The notes below the pieces were generated by a model. That model had not been told where the DNA came from, did not search any database, and worked only from the letters and a program-made list of their open reading frames with translations. This document shows positions 42,144 through 50,500 of a stretch of 64,000 nucleotides of DNA, piece after piece. The stretch is from assembly GCA_910584305.1 (NCBI GenBank), contig CAJTZW010000001.1, positions 62,001 through 126,000 on the forward strand, given 5' to 3'. How positions within the stretch are numbered: position 1 is the stretch's first letter; each line of letters opens with the position of its first letter. A program made the position numbers and the translations under genes. This DNA comes from an uncultured Bacilli bacterium (GTDB taxonomy: Bacteria; Bacillota_I; Bacilli_A; RF39; UBA660).

Positions 42144-42407
42144 ATGCCAAAAAAATCAGTACATAATAAGAAGACAGTTGAAGAAAAACAACCTAAAAAA
42201 ACTTCCGCGATTGAAGTGGAAGGAAAAGTATTGGAAGTTTTACCAGGTTATCAATTTCGAGTAGAGCTTCCTAATAAGCATACTGTGACAGCTCACGTTT
42301 CTGGTAAAATCCGAATGAATTATATTCGCATTTTACCAGGGGATACAGTTACGCTAGAATTATCAGAATATGATTTAACACGTGGGCGTATAACCTATAG
42401 AAAATAG
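42144..42407 (+). CDS. infA: Translation initiation factor IF-1
   Basis: An 87-residue IF-1. The S1-like OB-fold is exact from about residue 21 (IEVEGKVLEVLPGYQFRVEL, then GKIRMNYIRILPGDTVTLEL and YDLTRGRITYR). The first ~20 residues are a lysine-rich extension absent from the usual 72-residue protein. ATG 42144 is preceded by AGAGGTGAT; a GTG at 42135 is part of that site. It is followed 10 bases later by rpmJ. Confidence 0.95.
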   Translation: MPKKSVHNKKTVEEKQPKKTSAIEVEGKVLEVLPGYQFRVELPNKHTVTAHVSGKIRMNYIRILPGDTVTLELSEYDLTRGRITYRK

Positions 42408-42417
42408 GAGGGAATAT

Positions 42418-42531
42418 ATGAAAGTAAAATCATCGGTTAAACCGATTTGTGCAAAATGCAAAGTTGTTAAAAGAAAAGGAAAAATCAGAATTATTTGTGA
42501 AAATCCAAAACATAAACAAAGACAAGGTTAA
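42418..42531 (+). CDS. rpmJ: 50S ribosomal protein L36 (bL36)
   Basis: A 37-residue protein, MKVKSSVKPICAKCKVVKRK then GKIRIICENPKHKQRQG, the typical zinc-binding C-x2-C-x12-C-x4-H L36. It lies between infA and rpsM, as in most Firmicutes, with the ribosome binding site TAGGAGGGA. Too short for length-limited gene finding. Confidence 0.96.
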   Translation: MKVKSSVKPICAKCKVVKRKGKIRIICENPKHKQRQG

Positions 42532-42546
42532 TATAGGAGGTGTTTT

Positions 42547-42912
42547 ATGGCACGTATTAAAGGTGTAGATATACCTAATAATAAAAGAATTGAAATTGCA
42601 TTAACTTATATTTATGGTATTGGTAGAAGCTTATCTAACAAAATATTAGCGGATGCAAAAATTGATCCAAACAAAAGAGCTGGTGAATTATCAAATGATG
42701 AATTGGGATTCATTCGTGATCAAATTGATAAATACACAATTGAAGGTGATTTACGTCGTGAAGTAAATATGAATATTAAAACTAAGATGGAAATCAATTC
42801 ATATCAAGGAACTCGTCATAAAAGAGGATTGCCAGTTAGAGGGCAAAGAACCAACAGAAATGCAAGAACTCGAAAAGGTAGAGGAAAAACTGTTGCCAAT
42901 AAGAAAAAATAA
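42547..42912 (+). CDS. rpsM: 30S ribosomal protein S13 (uS13)
   Basis: A 121-residue S13 with ARIKGVDIPNNKRIEIALTY, the helix-two-turn-helix YIYGIGRSLSNKIL and the C-terminal GQRTNRNARTRKGRGKTVAN. Ribosome binding site ATAGGAGGT; first gene of the alpha segment. Confidence 0.97.
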   Translation: MARIKGVDIPNNKRIEIALTYIYGIGRSLSNKILADAKIDPNKRAGELSNDELGFIRDQIDKYTIEGDLRREVNMNIKTKMEINSYQGTRHKRGLPVRGQRTNRNARTRKGRGKTVANKKK

Positions 42913-42938
42913 TTATAACTAAAAGGAGGTTATAGAAT

Positions 42939-43322
42939 ATGGCTTACAAAGCAAGAAAACGTAAAGTTAAAAAGAATGTACCAGAAGGTAGAGCTTACAT
43001 TCATTCTACTTTTAATAATACAATTGTTACGCTTAGTGACAAAGAGGGGAATGCGATTAGTTGGGCTTCCGCTGGTACTTTAGGATTTAAGGGAAGTAAA
43101 AAATCAACTCCATTTGCTGCCGGAATGTCAGCAGAAGCTGCAGGTAAGGCCGCATATGATATGGGAATGCGTAAAGTAGAAGTATTTGTTAAAGGACTAG
43201 GTTCAGGACGTGAAACTGCTATTCGTTCTTTACAGACAGCGGGTCTTGAGATTTCTTCAATTACTGATGTAACACCTGTACCACATAATGGATGTCGTCC
43301 ACCAAAACGTCCTCGTGGATAA
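42939..43322 (+). CDS. rpsK: 30S ribosomal protein S11 (uS11)
   Basis: A 127-residue S11 with GRAYIHSTFNNTIVTLSDKE, GFKGSKKSTPFAAGMSAEAA and the C-terminal VTPVPHNGCRPPKRPRG, the S11 signature. Ribosome binding site AAAGGAGGT. Confidence 0.97.
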   Translation: MAYKARKRKVKKNVPEGRAYIHSTFNNTIVTLSDKEGNAISWASAGTLGFKGSKKSTPFAAGMSAEAAGKAAYDMGMRKVEVFVKGLGSGRETAIRSLQTAGLEISSITDVTPVPHNGCRPPKRPRG

Positions 43323-43342
43323 AAGAAAAGGAGTGTGTTAAA

Positions 43343-44293
43343 GTGTTAAACTTTGAAAAACCAATATATAAATTAACAGATTATGTAGAAAATAATAATT
43401 TTGGAAGATTTGAATTAGAACCTTTGGAAAGAGGATTTGGTATTACAATTGGTAATGCTCTTAGAAGAATTATGTTATCAAGTATGCCAGGTAGTGCAAT
43501 TGTAGCTGTCAATATTGATGGTGTTATGCATGAATTTCAAACTATGGATGGAATTATAGAGGATGTAACTTCTATCGTCTTAAATTTGAAAAGTGTGGTT
43601 GTTAAAAATAGTTCTGATGAGATTAAAACTGCACACTTGCATGTAGAGGAGGAAAGAGTTGTTACTGCTGCTGATATTATGGCAGATGAAGATATTGAAA
43701 TTGTAAATCCAGATCAGGTTATAGCAACTATTTCTAAAGGTGGAAAACTTGATATGGAATTTATCATTGCAAATGGTCGTGGATATGTACCTTCTAATGA
43801 AAACAAGAAGTATATTGAAGACTCTAAAATTGGTTTTATTCCAATTGATGCACTTTATTCACCAATTGAGAGGGTTAGTTGCGATGTAGAGAGTGCGCGT
43901 GTTGGACAAGATGCAAGTTATGACAAACTGATTATGAATGTTAATACTAACGGCTCTATTCGTCCAGAGGAAGCAATGGCGCTCGCTGCTAAAATCTTAA
44001 TTGAACATTTAAATGTTGTTACTAATTTAAGTGAAATTGCAGATACGACAGGTATTATGAATGCAAAACAAGAAGATAGTAAATTGAAAAAATTAGAAAC
44101 TTCAATTGATGATTTAGATTTCTCTGTAAGAGCTTATAATTGCTTAAAACGAGCTGGTATTAATACTTTAGGTGATTTAACAGAAAAATCAGAATTAGAA
44201 ATGATGAAAATTCGTAATTTAGGTAAGAAGTCTTTAAAAGAAGTTATTGATAAAATTAAAGATATGGGACTTAAATTCCGTGACGAAGATTAA
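43343..44293 (+). CDS. rpoA: DNA-directed RNA polymerase subunit alpha
   Basis: RNA polymerase alpha (316 residues). The N-terminal assembly domain has GRFELEPLERGFGITIGNAL and LRRIMLSSMPGSAIVAVNI. The C-terminal DNA/activator-binding domain has LDFSVRAYNCLKRAGINTLG, SELEMMKIRNLGKKSLKEVI. The start is GTG 43343 (MLNFEKPIYKLTDYVENNNF), with AAAGGAG upstream; longer forms run into rpsK. Confidence 0.97.
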   Translation: MLNFEKPIYKLTDYVENNNFGRFELEPLERGFGITIGNALRRIMLSSMPGSAIVAVNIDGVMHEFQTMDGIIEDVTSIVLNLKSVVVKNSSDEIKTAHLHVEEERVVTAADIMADEDIEIVNPDQVIATISKGGKLDMEFIIANGRGYVPSNENKKYIEDSKIGFIPIDALYSPIERVSCDVESARVGQDASYDKLIMNVNTNGSIRPEEAMALAAKILIEHLNVVTNLSEIADTTGIMNAKQEDSKLKKLETSIDDLDFSVRAYNCLKRAGINTLGDLTEKSELEMMKIRNLGKKSLKEVIDKIKDMGLKFRDED

Positions 44294-44310
44294 TAGTTAG
44301 GAGGAATATT

Positions 44311-44661
44311 ATGGCTTATAGAAAATTAGGGCGTACTTGTAAGCATAGAAGAAGTATGTTAGCAAATCTTACAAAAGATTTGATTATGAATGAAAGAATT
44401 GAGACGACTGAAACAAGAGCAAAAGAAGTGCGTAAATTTTTTGATAAAATGGTAACTTATGGAAAAGATGGTTCCTTGGTTGCTAGAAGAAAAGCAGTGG
44501 CTTTCTTACAAAATGATAAAGAAGCAGCAAAAAAAGTATTTGATGATTATGCAGTACGTTATGCAAATCGTAATGGTGGATATACAAGAATATTAAAATT
44601 AACTGAACGTAAAGGGGATGACGCTTTAATGGTTATCCTAGAGGTAGTAGAAGGAGAATAA
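44311..44661 (+). CDS. rplQ: 50S ribosomal protein L17 (bL17)
   Basis: A 116-residue L17 with YRKLGRTCKHRRSMLANLTK (usual LGR-x-S/T-x-HR), TRAKEVRKFFDKMVTYGKDG and GGYTRILKLTERKGDDALM. Last gene of the ribosomal superoperon, with a terminator overlapping its end. Confidence 0.97.
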   Translation: MAYRKLGRTCKHRRSMLANLTKDLIMNERIETTETRAKEVRKFFDKMVTYGKDGSLVARRKAVAFLQNDKEAAKKVFDDYAVRYANRNGGYTRILKLTERKGDDALMVILEVVEGE

Positions 44662-44673
44662 TCCTTCTTTTTT
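44649..44673 (+). terminator. Intrinsic terminator of the ribosomal superoperon
   Basis: AGAAGGA (44649-44655) pairs with TCCTTCT (44662-44668), followed by a T run. The left arm lies in the final codons of rplQ. Confidence 0.75.
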
Positions 44674-44736
44674 GTTATGAAATGAATTCATTGATATTAT
44701 CCATGATTTAAAGAACCTCAAATTTTTATGTTGTAT

Positions 44737-44765
44737 TTGAAATATTTGTGGCTTTATTGTATAAT
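44737..44765 (+). promoter_or_regulatory. Promoter of the SDR gene
   Basis: TTGAAA (44737-44742) and TATAAT (44760-44765) are 17 bases apart. The start near 44772 rules out the ATG at 44728 and supports ATG 44785. Confidence 0.75.
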
Positions 44766-44784
44766 TATACAAGAGTGTGATAGT

Positions 44785-45549
44785 ATGAAGGCATTAATTA
44801 CTGGGGCAAGTTCTGGTATAGGAAGAGGAATGGCAATAGAGCTTAGTAAAAGAGGATATGAGTTAATCTTAGTGGCCCGTTCTTATGACGAATTGACTCT
44901 TGTACAAAAAGAGTTATTAACATCTTCAGTAGTTATTGCATTGGATTTATCTATTTCACAAAATTGTATAGATTTATATCAACAATTGAAAAATGAGGAA
45001 ATTGATATTTTGATTAATAATGCAGGATTTGGAGTTTTTGGTGAGTTTACTTCTACTTCATTAGATAGAGAACTTGATTTAATTCATTTGAATATAAGTG
45101 CTGTCCATATTCTTACAAAATTGTTTTTACAGGATTTTGTGAAAAAAGATAGGGGTTATATATTGAATGTTTCATCTTCTGCAGCATTTTCTCCTGGACC
45201 ACTTATGGCCAGTTATTACGGAAGTAAATCTTATGTTCTACGATTTACAGAATCCATTTATGGTGAACTTCAGAAGAAGTATAGTAATGTTTATATTGGG
45301 GTATTATGTCCTGGGCCTGTGGATACAAATTTCAATACAGTTGCCAATGTTCAATTTTCTGTAAAGGCTATGACTAGTGAGAGAGTAGCAGGCTATGCAA
45401 TTGATAAGATGTTTAAGAGAAAGTTAGTAATAGTTCCTGGGCTTTCAATGAAGTTTTGCCATTTATTTGTTCGTTTTGTCCCTACAAAATTTTTAATTAA
45501 AGTAGCTTACCATATACAAAGAAAGAAGGCTGAATCTAATGAGAAATAA
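44785..45549 (+). CDS. SDR family NAD(P)-dependent oxidoreductase
   Basis: Classical short-chain dehydrogenase of 254 residues. Cofactor motif TGASSGIGRGMAIELSKRGY (TGxxxGxG, residues 6-13), ILINNAGFGVFG (NNAG), the catalytic Ser in NVSSSAAFSPG and the YxxxK of ASYYGSKSYVLRF. The KRG and ARS residues after beta-2 hint at NADP(H). The C-terminus is rather basic (VAYHIQRKKAESNEK), with hydrophobic patches that may touch the membrane. The substrate is unknown; the best resemblance is to the YqjQ/DltE-like short-chain dehydrogenases. It lies where many Firmicutes have ecfA1 right after rplQ, so it is inserted. Confidence 0.88.
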   Translation: MKALITGASSGIGRGMAIELSKRGYELILVARSYDELTLVQKELLTSSVVIALDLSISQNCIDLYQQLKNEEIDILINNAGFGVFGEFTSTSLDRELDLIHLNISAVHILTKLFLQDFVKKDRGYILNVSSSAAFSPGPLMASYYGSKSYVLRFTESIYGELQKKYSNVYIGVLCPGPVDTNFNTVANVQFSVKAMTSERVAGYAIDKMFKRKLVIVPGLSMKFCHLFVRFVPTKFLIKVAYHIQRKKAESNEK

Positions 45550-45907
45550 TAAAGGATTAACGTTAATAGAATTATTAGGTGTATTGGTTGTACTTAGTCT
45601 GATTGTGATGATTGTAACTCCTACAGTTACAAGAAATTTGAAGACATCCCGTATAGAATTATGTTATCACCAGCTAGATTCCCTTGTAGCGGCGTCTAAA
45701 AATTGGTTAACAGATAGAATTAATGACGATTATGATTCATTATATGATAATGGTATTTTTCAAAATCCAATCGTGACTGGGCAAGGACTATTGGATGGAG
45801 GTTATGTCAATACATTAGCTGATGAGTACTTAAATGTAGAGATTCAAATATTTAAAATAGGGGATACGTATGAGTATAATATTGATAGATCAAAGTATTG
45901 TGAGTAA
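45539..45907 (+). CDS. Second pilin-like protein
   Basis: A 122-residue protein with MRNNKGLTLIELLGVLVVLS: a basic leader with Gly6, LTLIE processing site and hydrophobic helix typical of type IV prepilins (cleavage expected after Gly6, methylation of Leu7). The C-terminal part has two cysteines (residues 41 and 121: CYHQLDSL and SKYCE) and no known pilin family. It begins inside the last codons of the SDR gene and is followed by the ecfA pair. It looks like a homologue in style of the gene at 29833. Confidence 0.72.
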   Translation: MRNNKGLTLIELLGVLVVLSLIVMIVTPTVTRNLKTSRIELCYHQLDSLVAASKNWLTDRINDDYDSLYDNGIFQNPIVTGQGLLDGGYVNTLADEYLNVEIQIFKIGDTYEYNIDRSKYCE

Positions 45908-45967
45908 TAATGGGTCGGATGACTCTTTTGTTGTTTAGAAAATTATATTTTTTGGGGGAAAATAATT

Positions 45968-46777
45968 ATGAAGAATGTAATTGAAATTGATAATTTATCT
46001 TGTTCCAAGGGAAATGTTACAATATTGAATTCGATTTGCTTGAAGATTCAACAAGGAGAGTTTGTGAGTATTGTAGGAACTGATGGTGCTGGTAAAAGTA
46101 GTCTTATCAAAAATTTATTAGGTTTTGAAACTTGTAGTTCTGGACTAATCCATATCTTTGATAAGGATTTATATGAAAATAAAAATGATATTTTAAAAAG
46201 AATTGGTTATGTGGCAGAAAATTGTGATAGTTCATTTGTTACAGATAGGGTAATTGATGAACTTTCCCTCCCTTTACGGAATCTTCATTTTTCTGAAGAG
46301 GAGATTCAATCAAAAATTCAAGAGATAAGTTCTTATTTACATATCGACCATATGTTGGATTGTATACCGCGTAGTCTAAGTATAGGGCAAAAGCAACTAA
46401 TTTCACTTGCAACTGCTTTGATTATAAATCCCGATATTTTAATTGTTGACGATTCCTTGGATATGATTGATTTACTTACAAAAGATAAAATTTTATCTCT
46501 ATTTAGGAAACTTCATAGAGAAAAGAAAGTAACAATTTTATATGTAACACATGATTTAGAGGATACTTTATATGCAGATCGTATTATATTGTTATCAAAT
46601 GGGAATATTTGTTTAGATGAAAAAACAAAAACAGCTTTTACCAAGGAGAAAATTTTTCAGTCTTCAGGACTTTCCCTTCCTTTTATGGTGGACTTATCCA
46701 AAAAATTACAATATTATAATCTAATTGATAAGATAGAATATAATATGGACAGGTTGGTGAATAAGCTATGGAAATAA
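45968..46777 (+). CDS. Divergent EcfA-type ABC ATPase (first)
   Basis: ATPase of an energy-coupling-factor (ECF) vitamin/metal importer by position (rplQ-ecfA-ecfA-truA). Walker A is GTDGAGKSSLIKNL (residues 37-50). Otherwise the ATPase is atypical: the Q-loop glutamine appears as Glu84 (YVAENC), the signature is LSIGQKQ (137-143), and Walker B ends ILIVDDSLDMID, so the usual catalytic Glu is Asp162. The length of 269 residues is normal. Weak ATPase or a non-catalytic partner in a heterodimer is possible. Ribosome binding site is weak, GGGGGAAAA-like. It overlaps the second ATPase by 10 bases. Confidence 0.72.
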   Translation: MKNVIEIDNLSCSKGNVTILNSICLKIQQGEFVSIVGTDGAGKSSLIKNLLGFETCSSGLIHIFDKDLYENKNDILKRIGYVAENCDSSFVTDRVIDELSLPLRNLHFSEEEIQSKIQEISSYLHIDHMLDCIPRSLSIGQKQLISLATALIINPDILIVDDSLDMIDLLTKDKILSLFRKLHREKKVTILYVTHDLEDTLYADRIILLSNGNICLDEKTKTAFTKEKIFQSSGLSLPFMVDLSKKLQYYNLIDKIEYNMDRLVNKLWK

Positions 46778-47616
46778 AACTTGAACATGTTAATTTTTCT
46801 TATCAAAAGGTGAATTGTGAGATGAAAGAGGTTTTTTGTGATTTAAATGTTTCTTTCTTATCTGGTAAAGTTCATGGAATTGTTGGGAAATGTGGAAGTG
46901 GAAAGACAACTTTTTTAGAGTTAATAGATGGTCTTCTTTTACCCAATCGTGGGAAAATATATGTTGGGGATTTTACTATCGATAATAATAAGGTTGATAA
47001 TCTTAGTGATCTTCGGTCTCAAATTGGCTTTGTATTTCAAAATCCAGAGAATCAATTTTTTAATGCAACGGTATTTGATGAACTAGCCTTCAATTTAAAG
47101 TACTATGGTTGTTATTTATCAGATATTCACAAACGAATTAGCGATTCATTAAGGATGGTTGGATTGGATGATACGTATGTGGGTAAGGATCCTTTTCATT
47201 TAAGCAATAGTGAGAAGTGTAAAGTTGCGATTGCCTCTGCTCTTGTATACAATCCTAAAATCTTGTTATTGGATGAACCCACTAGGAGATTGGATGGTAA
47301 AAGTAAGGAGAGTTTGATAAAATTGTTACGTATTCTTAAGAATCGTTATCATAAGACAATTTTAGTAGCGAGTCATGATACTGATTTTTTACATCGAATT
47401 GTTGATGATGTTTATGTCCTATATGATGGAAATATTGTCTTATCAGGTGATAAGTATGACGTTTTTAAAAATACAAAGCAATTGAAAAAATATGGTGTAA
47501 AACCACCTAAAATTATTGAATTTTCAGATAAGGTTTTGCAAAAGAAACAAATAAAAATTGGCTATCGTGATGAGGTCAATGATTTGATAAAGGATATATA
47601 TCGATATGTTAAATAG
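46768..47616 (+). CDS. Divergent EcfA-type ABC ATPase (second)
   Basis: Second ATPase of the pair (282 residues). Walker A is GKCGSGKTTFLELI, the Q-loop is intact (GFVFQNPENQFFNATVFDEL, with EcfA-like FQNPxNQ) and Walker B LLLDEPT has the catalytic Glu. The ABC signature, however, is LSNSEKCKV instead of LSGGQxxR. The C-terminal extension fits EcfA2. Normal EcfA1/EcfA2 genes are followed by ecfT; here truA comes next, so the membrane component is elsewhere or missing. Reading both ATPases as a degenerate module is an inference. Confidence 0.75.
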   Translation: MEIKLEHVNFSYQKVNCEMKEVFCDLNVSFLSGKVHGIVGKCGSGKTTFLELIDGLLLPNRGKIYVGDFTIDNNKVDNLSDLRSQIGFVFQNPENQFFNATVFDELAFNLKYYGCYLSDIHKRISDSLRMVGLDDTYVGKDPFHLSNSEKCKVAIASALVYNPKILLLDEPTRRLDGKSKESLIKLLRILKNRYHKTILVASHDTDFLHRIVDDVYVLYDGNIVLSGDKYDVFKNTKQLKKYGVKPPKIIEFSDKVLQKKQIKIGYRDEVNDLIKDIYRYVK

Positions 47617-47656
47617 ATTTTGATGTTCATATGCATTATGTTGGGGAGGTAACCTT

Positions 47657-48397
47657 ATGAGATATTTAATAACATTTTCTTATGATGGAAGTAATTATAG
47701 CGGATATCAAAAGCAGATTGATCAGGTTACAATTCAGGATACAATTGAACAAGTGCTTACAAAAGTTAATGCGAATAAACCTGTTTTGATATATGCGAGT
47801 GGTAGAACAGATGCCCATGTGCATGCTTTAGGTCAAAGGGCACACTTTGATATGACAGTTGCTATAACTCCATTTCGCTTAAAAAAATCATTGAATAGCT
47901 TACTTCCAAATGATATTTATATCCGAAGTGTAGAAGAAGTATCGCAAACATTTCATGCTAGGTATGATGTTAAGTTAAAAGAATATATGTATATTATCAA
48001 TATTGGAGAATATAATCCTATGGAGAGAAATTATGTATACCAATATAATAAAACGCTTGATATTGAGAAAATGAAGGAAGCGATTTCCTTCTTTATTGGT
48101 ACTTATAATTTCAAATCATTTACAAAAAGTGATGATGAAAGAATGGATTATACAAGGAAAATTGTTCAAGCAAGTATTGATGTGGATTCTAATAATGCGA
48201 ATCATGTTATTATGTCTTTTTTAGGAACAGGTTTTTTACGCTATATGGTTCGTAATATGGTAGGTACTTTAATTGAGGTTGGAGAGGGAAAAAGGAATAG
48301 CAGTGATATCTCAGTTATTTTGGCTTCAGAGAATAGAACTAGTGCTGGAAAAACTGCTCCTCCTGAAGGATTATATTTAAAGAATGTTTTTTACTAA
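47657..48397 (+). CDS. truA: tRNA pseudouridine(38-40) synthase
   Basis: Forms pseudouridine at positions 38-40 of tRNA. The catalytic Asp is in ASGRTDAHVHALGQRAHFDM. Other TruA signatures are YDGSNYSGYQKQ, NDIYIRSVEEVSQTFHARYDV and the C-terminal FLRYMVRNMVGTLIEVGEGK. 246 residues is normal. Ribosome binding site GGGGAGGTAA. Precedes rplM-rpsI, as in Bacillus. Confidence 0.97.
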   Translation: MRYLITFSYDGSNYSGYQKQIDQVTIQDTIEQVLTKVNANKPVLIYASGRTDAHVHALGQRAHFDMTVAITPFRLKKSLNSLLPNDIYIRSVEEVSQTFHARYDVKLKEYMYIINIGEYNPMERNYVYQYNKTLDIEKMKEAISFFIGTYNFKSFTKSDDERMDYTRKIVQASIDVDSNNANHVIMSFLGTGFLRYMVRNMVGTLIEVGEGKRNSSDISVILASENRTSAGKTAPPEGLYLKNVFY

Positions 48398-48412
48398 AAT
48401 GTTATATTTTAA

Positions 48413-48441
48413 TTGACTTTTTATATATTTTTTAGTACAAT
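48413..48441 (+). promoter_or_regulatory. Promoter of rplM-rpsI
   Basis: TTGACT (48413-48418) and TACAAT (48436-48441), 17-base spacer, just after truA. Confidence 0.75.
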
Positions 48442-48447
48442 CTTAAT

Positions 48448-48524
48448 TGGTACATTTTATATCCCATGAAATGGGTATTGGGAACACTCGTTTCAAACTT
48501 TTGGTATTTAGAAAGGGAGATATT
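48448..48524 (+). ncRNA. L13-type leader of rplM
   Basis: A roughly 77-base untranslated leader with a hairpin CCCAT (48463-48467)/ATGGG (48471-48475) around GAA, and the motif GGGTATTGGGAACACTCGTT downstream. It has the look of the L13 leader found in many Firmicutes, in which L13 regulates its own translation. The fold was judged by eye, so a covariance model search would decide. Confidence 0.55.
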
Positions 48525-48959
48525 ATGAAAAATACATATATGCAAAAAAAAGAAGATTTAGTTCGTAATTGGTATGTAATTGATGCTAGTGATAAGAATC
48601 TTGGGCGTGTTGCTACTAAGGCTGCACATATGTTAAGAGGAAAACATAAAGCAACGTTTACACCACATATGGATTGTGGAGATTTTATAATCATTGTGAA
48701 TGCTGATAAAGTAAATTTAACTGGAAATAAGTTAAATGATAAAATTTATTATAATCATAGTGGATATACTGGTGGTCTTAGGGAAAGAACTGCTCGTGAA
48801 ATGAGAGAGAGTTATCCAGTTGAAATGATGGAACGTGCTGTTAAAGGTATGCTTCCAAAAGGAAGACTTGGGCGTCAAATGTATAAGAAATTATTTGTGT
48901 ATGCTGGATCAGAACATCCACATACAGCTCAACAACCAGTTGAGTTAAAAATGGATTAG
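48525..48959 (+). CDS. rplM: 50S ribosomal protein L13 (uL13)
   Basis: A 144-residue L13 from ATG 48525 (KNTYMQKKEDLVRNWYVIDA), with DASDKNLGRVATKAAHMLRG, MLPKGRLGRQMYKKLFVYAG and the ending HPHTAQQPVELKMD. An upstream ATG at 48447 sits inside the predicted leader and has no ribosome binding site, so is rejected. Ribosome binding site GAAAGGGAGA. Confidence 0.96.
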   Translation: MKNTYMQKKEDLVRNWYVIDASDKNLGRVATKAAHMLRGKHKATFTPHMDCGDFIIIVNADKVNLTGNKLNDKIYYNHSGYTGGLRERTAREMRESYPVEMMERAVKGMLPKGRLGRQMYKKLFVYAGSEHPHTAQQPVELKMD

Positions 48960-48971
48960 GAGGAATTTTAC

Positions 48972-49388
48972 ATGGCTGAAAAGAAAGTTTATACTGGAAC
49001 AGGTAGAAGAAAATCTTCTGTAGCACAAGTTAGAATGACTCTTGGAAAAGGTTCTATTACAGTAAATGGAAGAGATGTTCGCGATTTCTTCCCATATGAA
49101 ACAAATGTAATGGACTTAATGCAACCGTTAGTTGCTACAAATAATGAAAATACATTTGATATTGTTGTTAAAGTATCTGGTGGAGGATTTACAGGACAAA
49201 CCGGAGCAATTCGTTTAGGAATCACAAGAGCTCTATTAGAATTTGATGCTCCAAATGAAGGAAACGAAGGAAGCTATAGACAAATTTTAAAAAGGGCTGG
49301 ATTTATCACTCGTGATTCAAGAGCGAAAGAACGTAAGAAACCAGGACTTAAGGCTGCACGTCGTGCACCACAATTCTCAAAACGTTAA
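48972..49388 (+). CDS. rpsI: 30S ribosomal protein S9 (uS9)
   Basis: A 138-residue S9 starting with YTGTGRRKSSVAQVRMTLGK and ending RRAPQFSKR, the C-terminal tail that reaches the P site tRNA. GGFTGQTGAIRLGITRAL is also diagnostic. Ribosome binding site TAGGAGGA. Confidence 0.97.
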   Translation: MAEKKVYTGTGRRKSSVAQVRMTLGKGSITVNGRDVRDFFPYETNVMDLMQPLVATNNENTFDIVVKVSGGGFTGQTGAIRLGITRALLEFDAPNEGNEGSYRQILKRAGFITRDSRAKERKKPGLKAARRAPQFSKR

Positions 49389-49402
49389 TTATGCATATAT
49401 CG

Positions 49403-49429
49403 AAATCCAAGATTGTCTTGGATTTTTTT
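49403..49429 (+). terminator. Intrinsic terminator after rpsI
   Basis: AAATCCAAGA (49403-49412) pairs with TCTTGGATTT (49416-49425), loop TTG, then T bases. Very similar in sequence to the terminator at 50501. Confidence 0.85.
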
Positions 49430-49643
49430 CAACTTAAGATATTAAACTATAGGATGTGGTAAGGTATAAGGCTAGTAGAACTAATAAATAAAATATCGCT
49501 TATTAAAAGAATTTATCTTCTTGTCATTAAGTATATGTCATAATTAATACTCAAATGTAAATATTATTTAAAGTACCCTTGATATATTTCCTGTTAAAAA
49601 TAACAAATTTTTTATATTATGTTAATGTGAGAGGAGAAAAAAT

Positions 49644-50354
49644 ATGGATCAAGAAAAAATTGGAAAATTTATTGCTGCGTGTAGAAAAAAGAGTAATATG
49701 ACTCAACAGGAATTAGCAGAAAGATTAGGTGTATCAGATCGCACTGTTGGGAATTGGGAAAATGGAAGGAATATGCCGGATTTGTCCTTATTTAAACCCT
49801 TGTGTAATGAACTTGGTATTACTCTAAATGATTTGTTGAGTGGGGAAAAGGTTAAGGAAAAAGAATACCAAGAAAAATTAGAAGAAAATATAATTAATAC
49901 AATAAACTATACTAATAGAAAAATAGAAAATAAAAGCAATTTTATTGGTTTGACATTAATAGTATTTGGGATCTTGATTTCAATTACTGCTGTTGCAATA
50001 TTTCCTAGCGAAAGTAGTTGGGGATCAATTTATTCAGTTTTTGGAGTAATCATTTCTTTAATAGGTGTTAGTAAATTTACAAAGCGATTATCATATGGTA
50101 AAAGGTTAATTTGTAATTTTAGCTATTTTCTACTATTTATATTAGTATTGATGGCAATCGATTATATTGGAGTCGTTAATATCCAACAAGCGCCTAGATT
50201 TTCAGTAATAAAAGTTTCTGGGGATAGTGTTATGTATTATGATACACCATTTTATGATGTAGTTAGGTGTAATGTTAATAAGGATAATGAGACCTTTAAA
50301 GTAATTAAAAATCAAAGGTATGATACAGACGAAATAGATGTTTTCTGTAGATAA
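49644..50354 (+). CDS. XRE-family regulator with membrane domain
   Basis: A 236-residue protein. Residues 8-62 form an XRE helix-turn-helix (MTQQELAERLGVSDRTVGNW, ENGRNMPDLSLFKPLCNELG). A charged coiled-coil region follows (70-95), then three or four hydrophobic segments (about 100-120, 128-143, 157-178). The C-terminal ~50 residues lie outside or are soluble, with an FSVIKVSGDSVMYYDTPFYD segment and two cysteines. Such membrane-tethered XRE proteins are common one-component sensors in Firmicutes, but the ligand and target are unknown. It begins the accessory region and its own terminator may be at 50501. Confidence 0.78.
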   Translation: MDQEKIGKFIAACRKKSNMTQQELAERLGVSDRTVGNWENGRNMPDLSLFKPLCNELGITLNDLLSGEKVKEKEYQEKLEENIINTINYTNRKIENKSNFIGLTLIVFGILISITAVAIFPSESSWGSIYSVFGVIISLIGVSKFTKRLSYGKRLICNFSYFLLFILVLMAIDYIGVVNIQQAPRFSVIKVSGDSVMYYDTPFYDVVRCNVNKDNETFKVIKNQRYDTDEIDVFCR

Positions 50355-50500
50355 TGAATTATGATTTATAAGTTAAGTTACTAATTAAATATAAAAAGGT
50401 TGAAAGGTTATATTTGAAGGGCTATTTTTCAGGATACATCTAAAAGGTTCCATAAATACAGGGGAGTTAATTTACTAAGCATTAATATATATATAGTAAA

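Noticed and set aside
45167..45364. Forward frame of 65 codons inside the SDR gene
   Set aside because: Fully within a well-supported gene in another frame; shadow.
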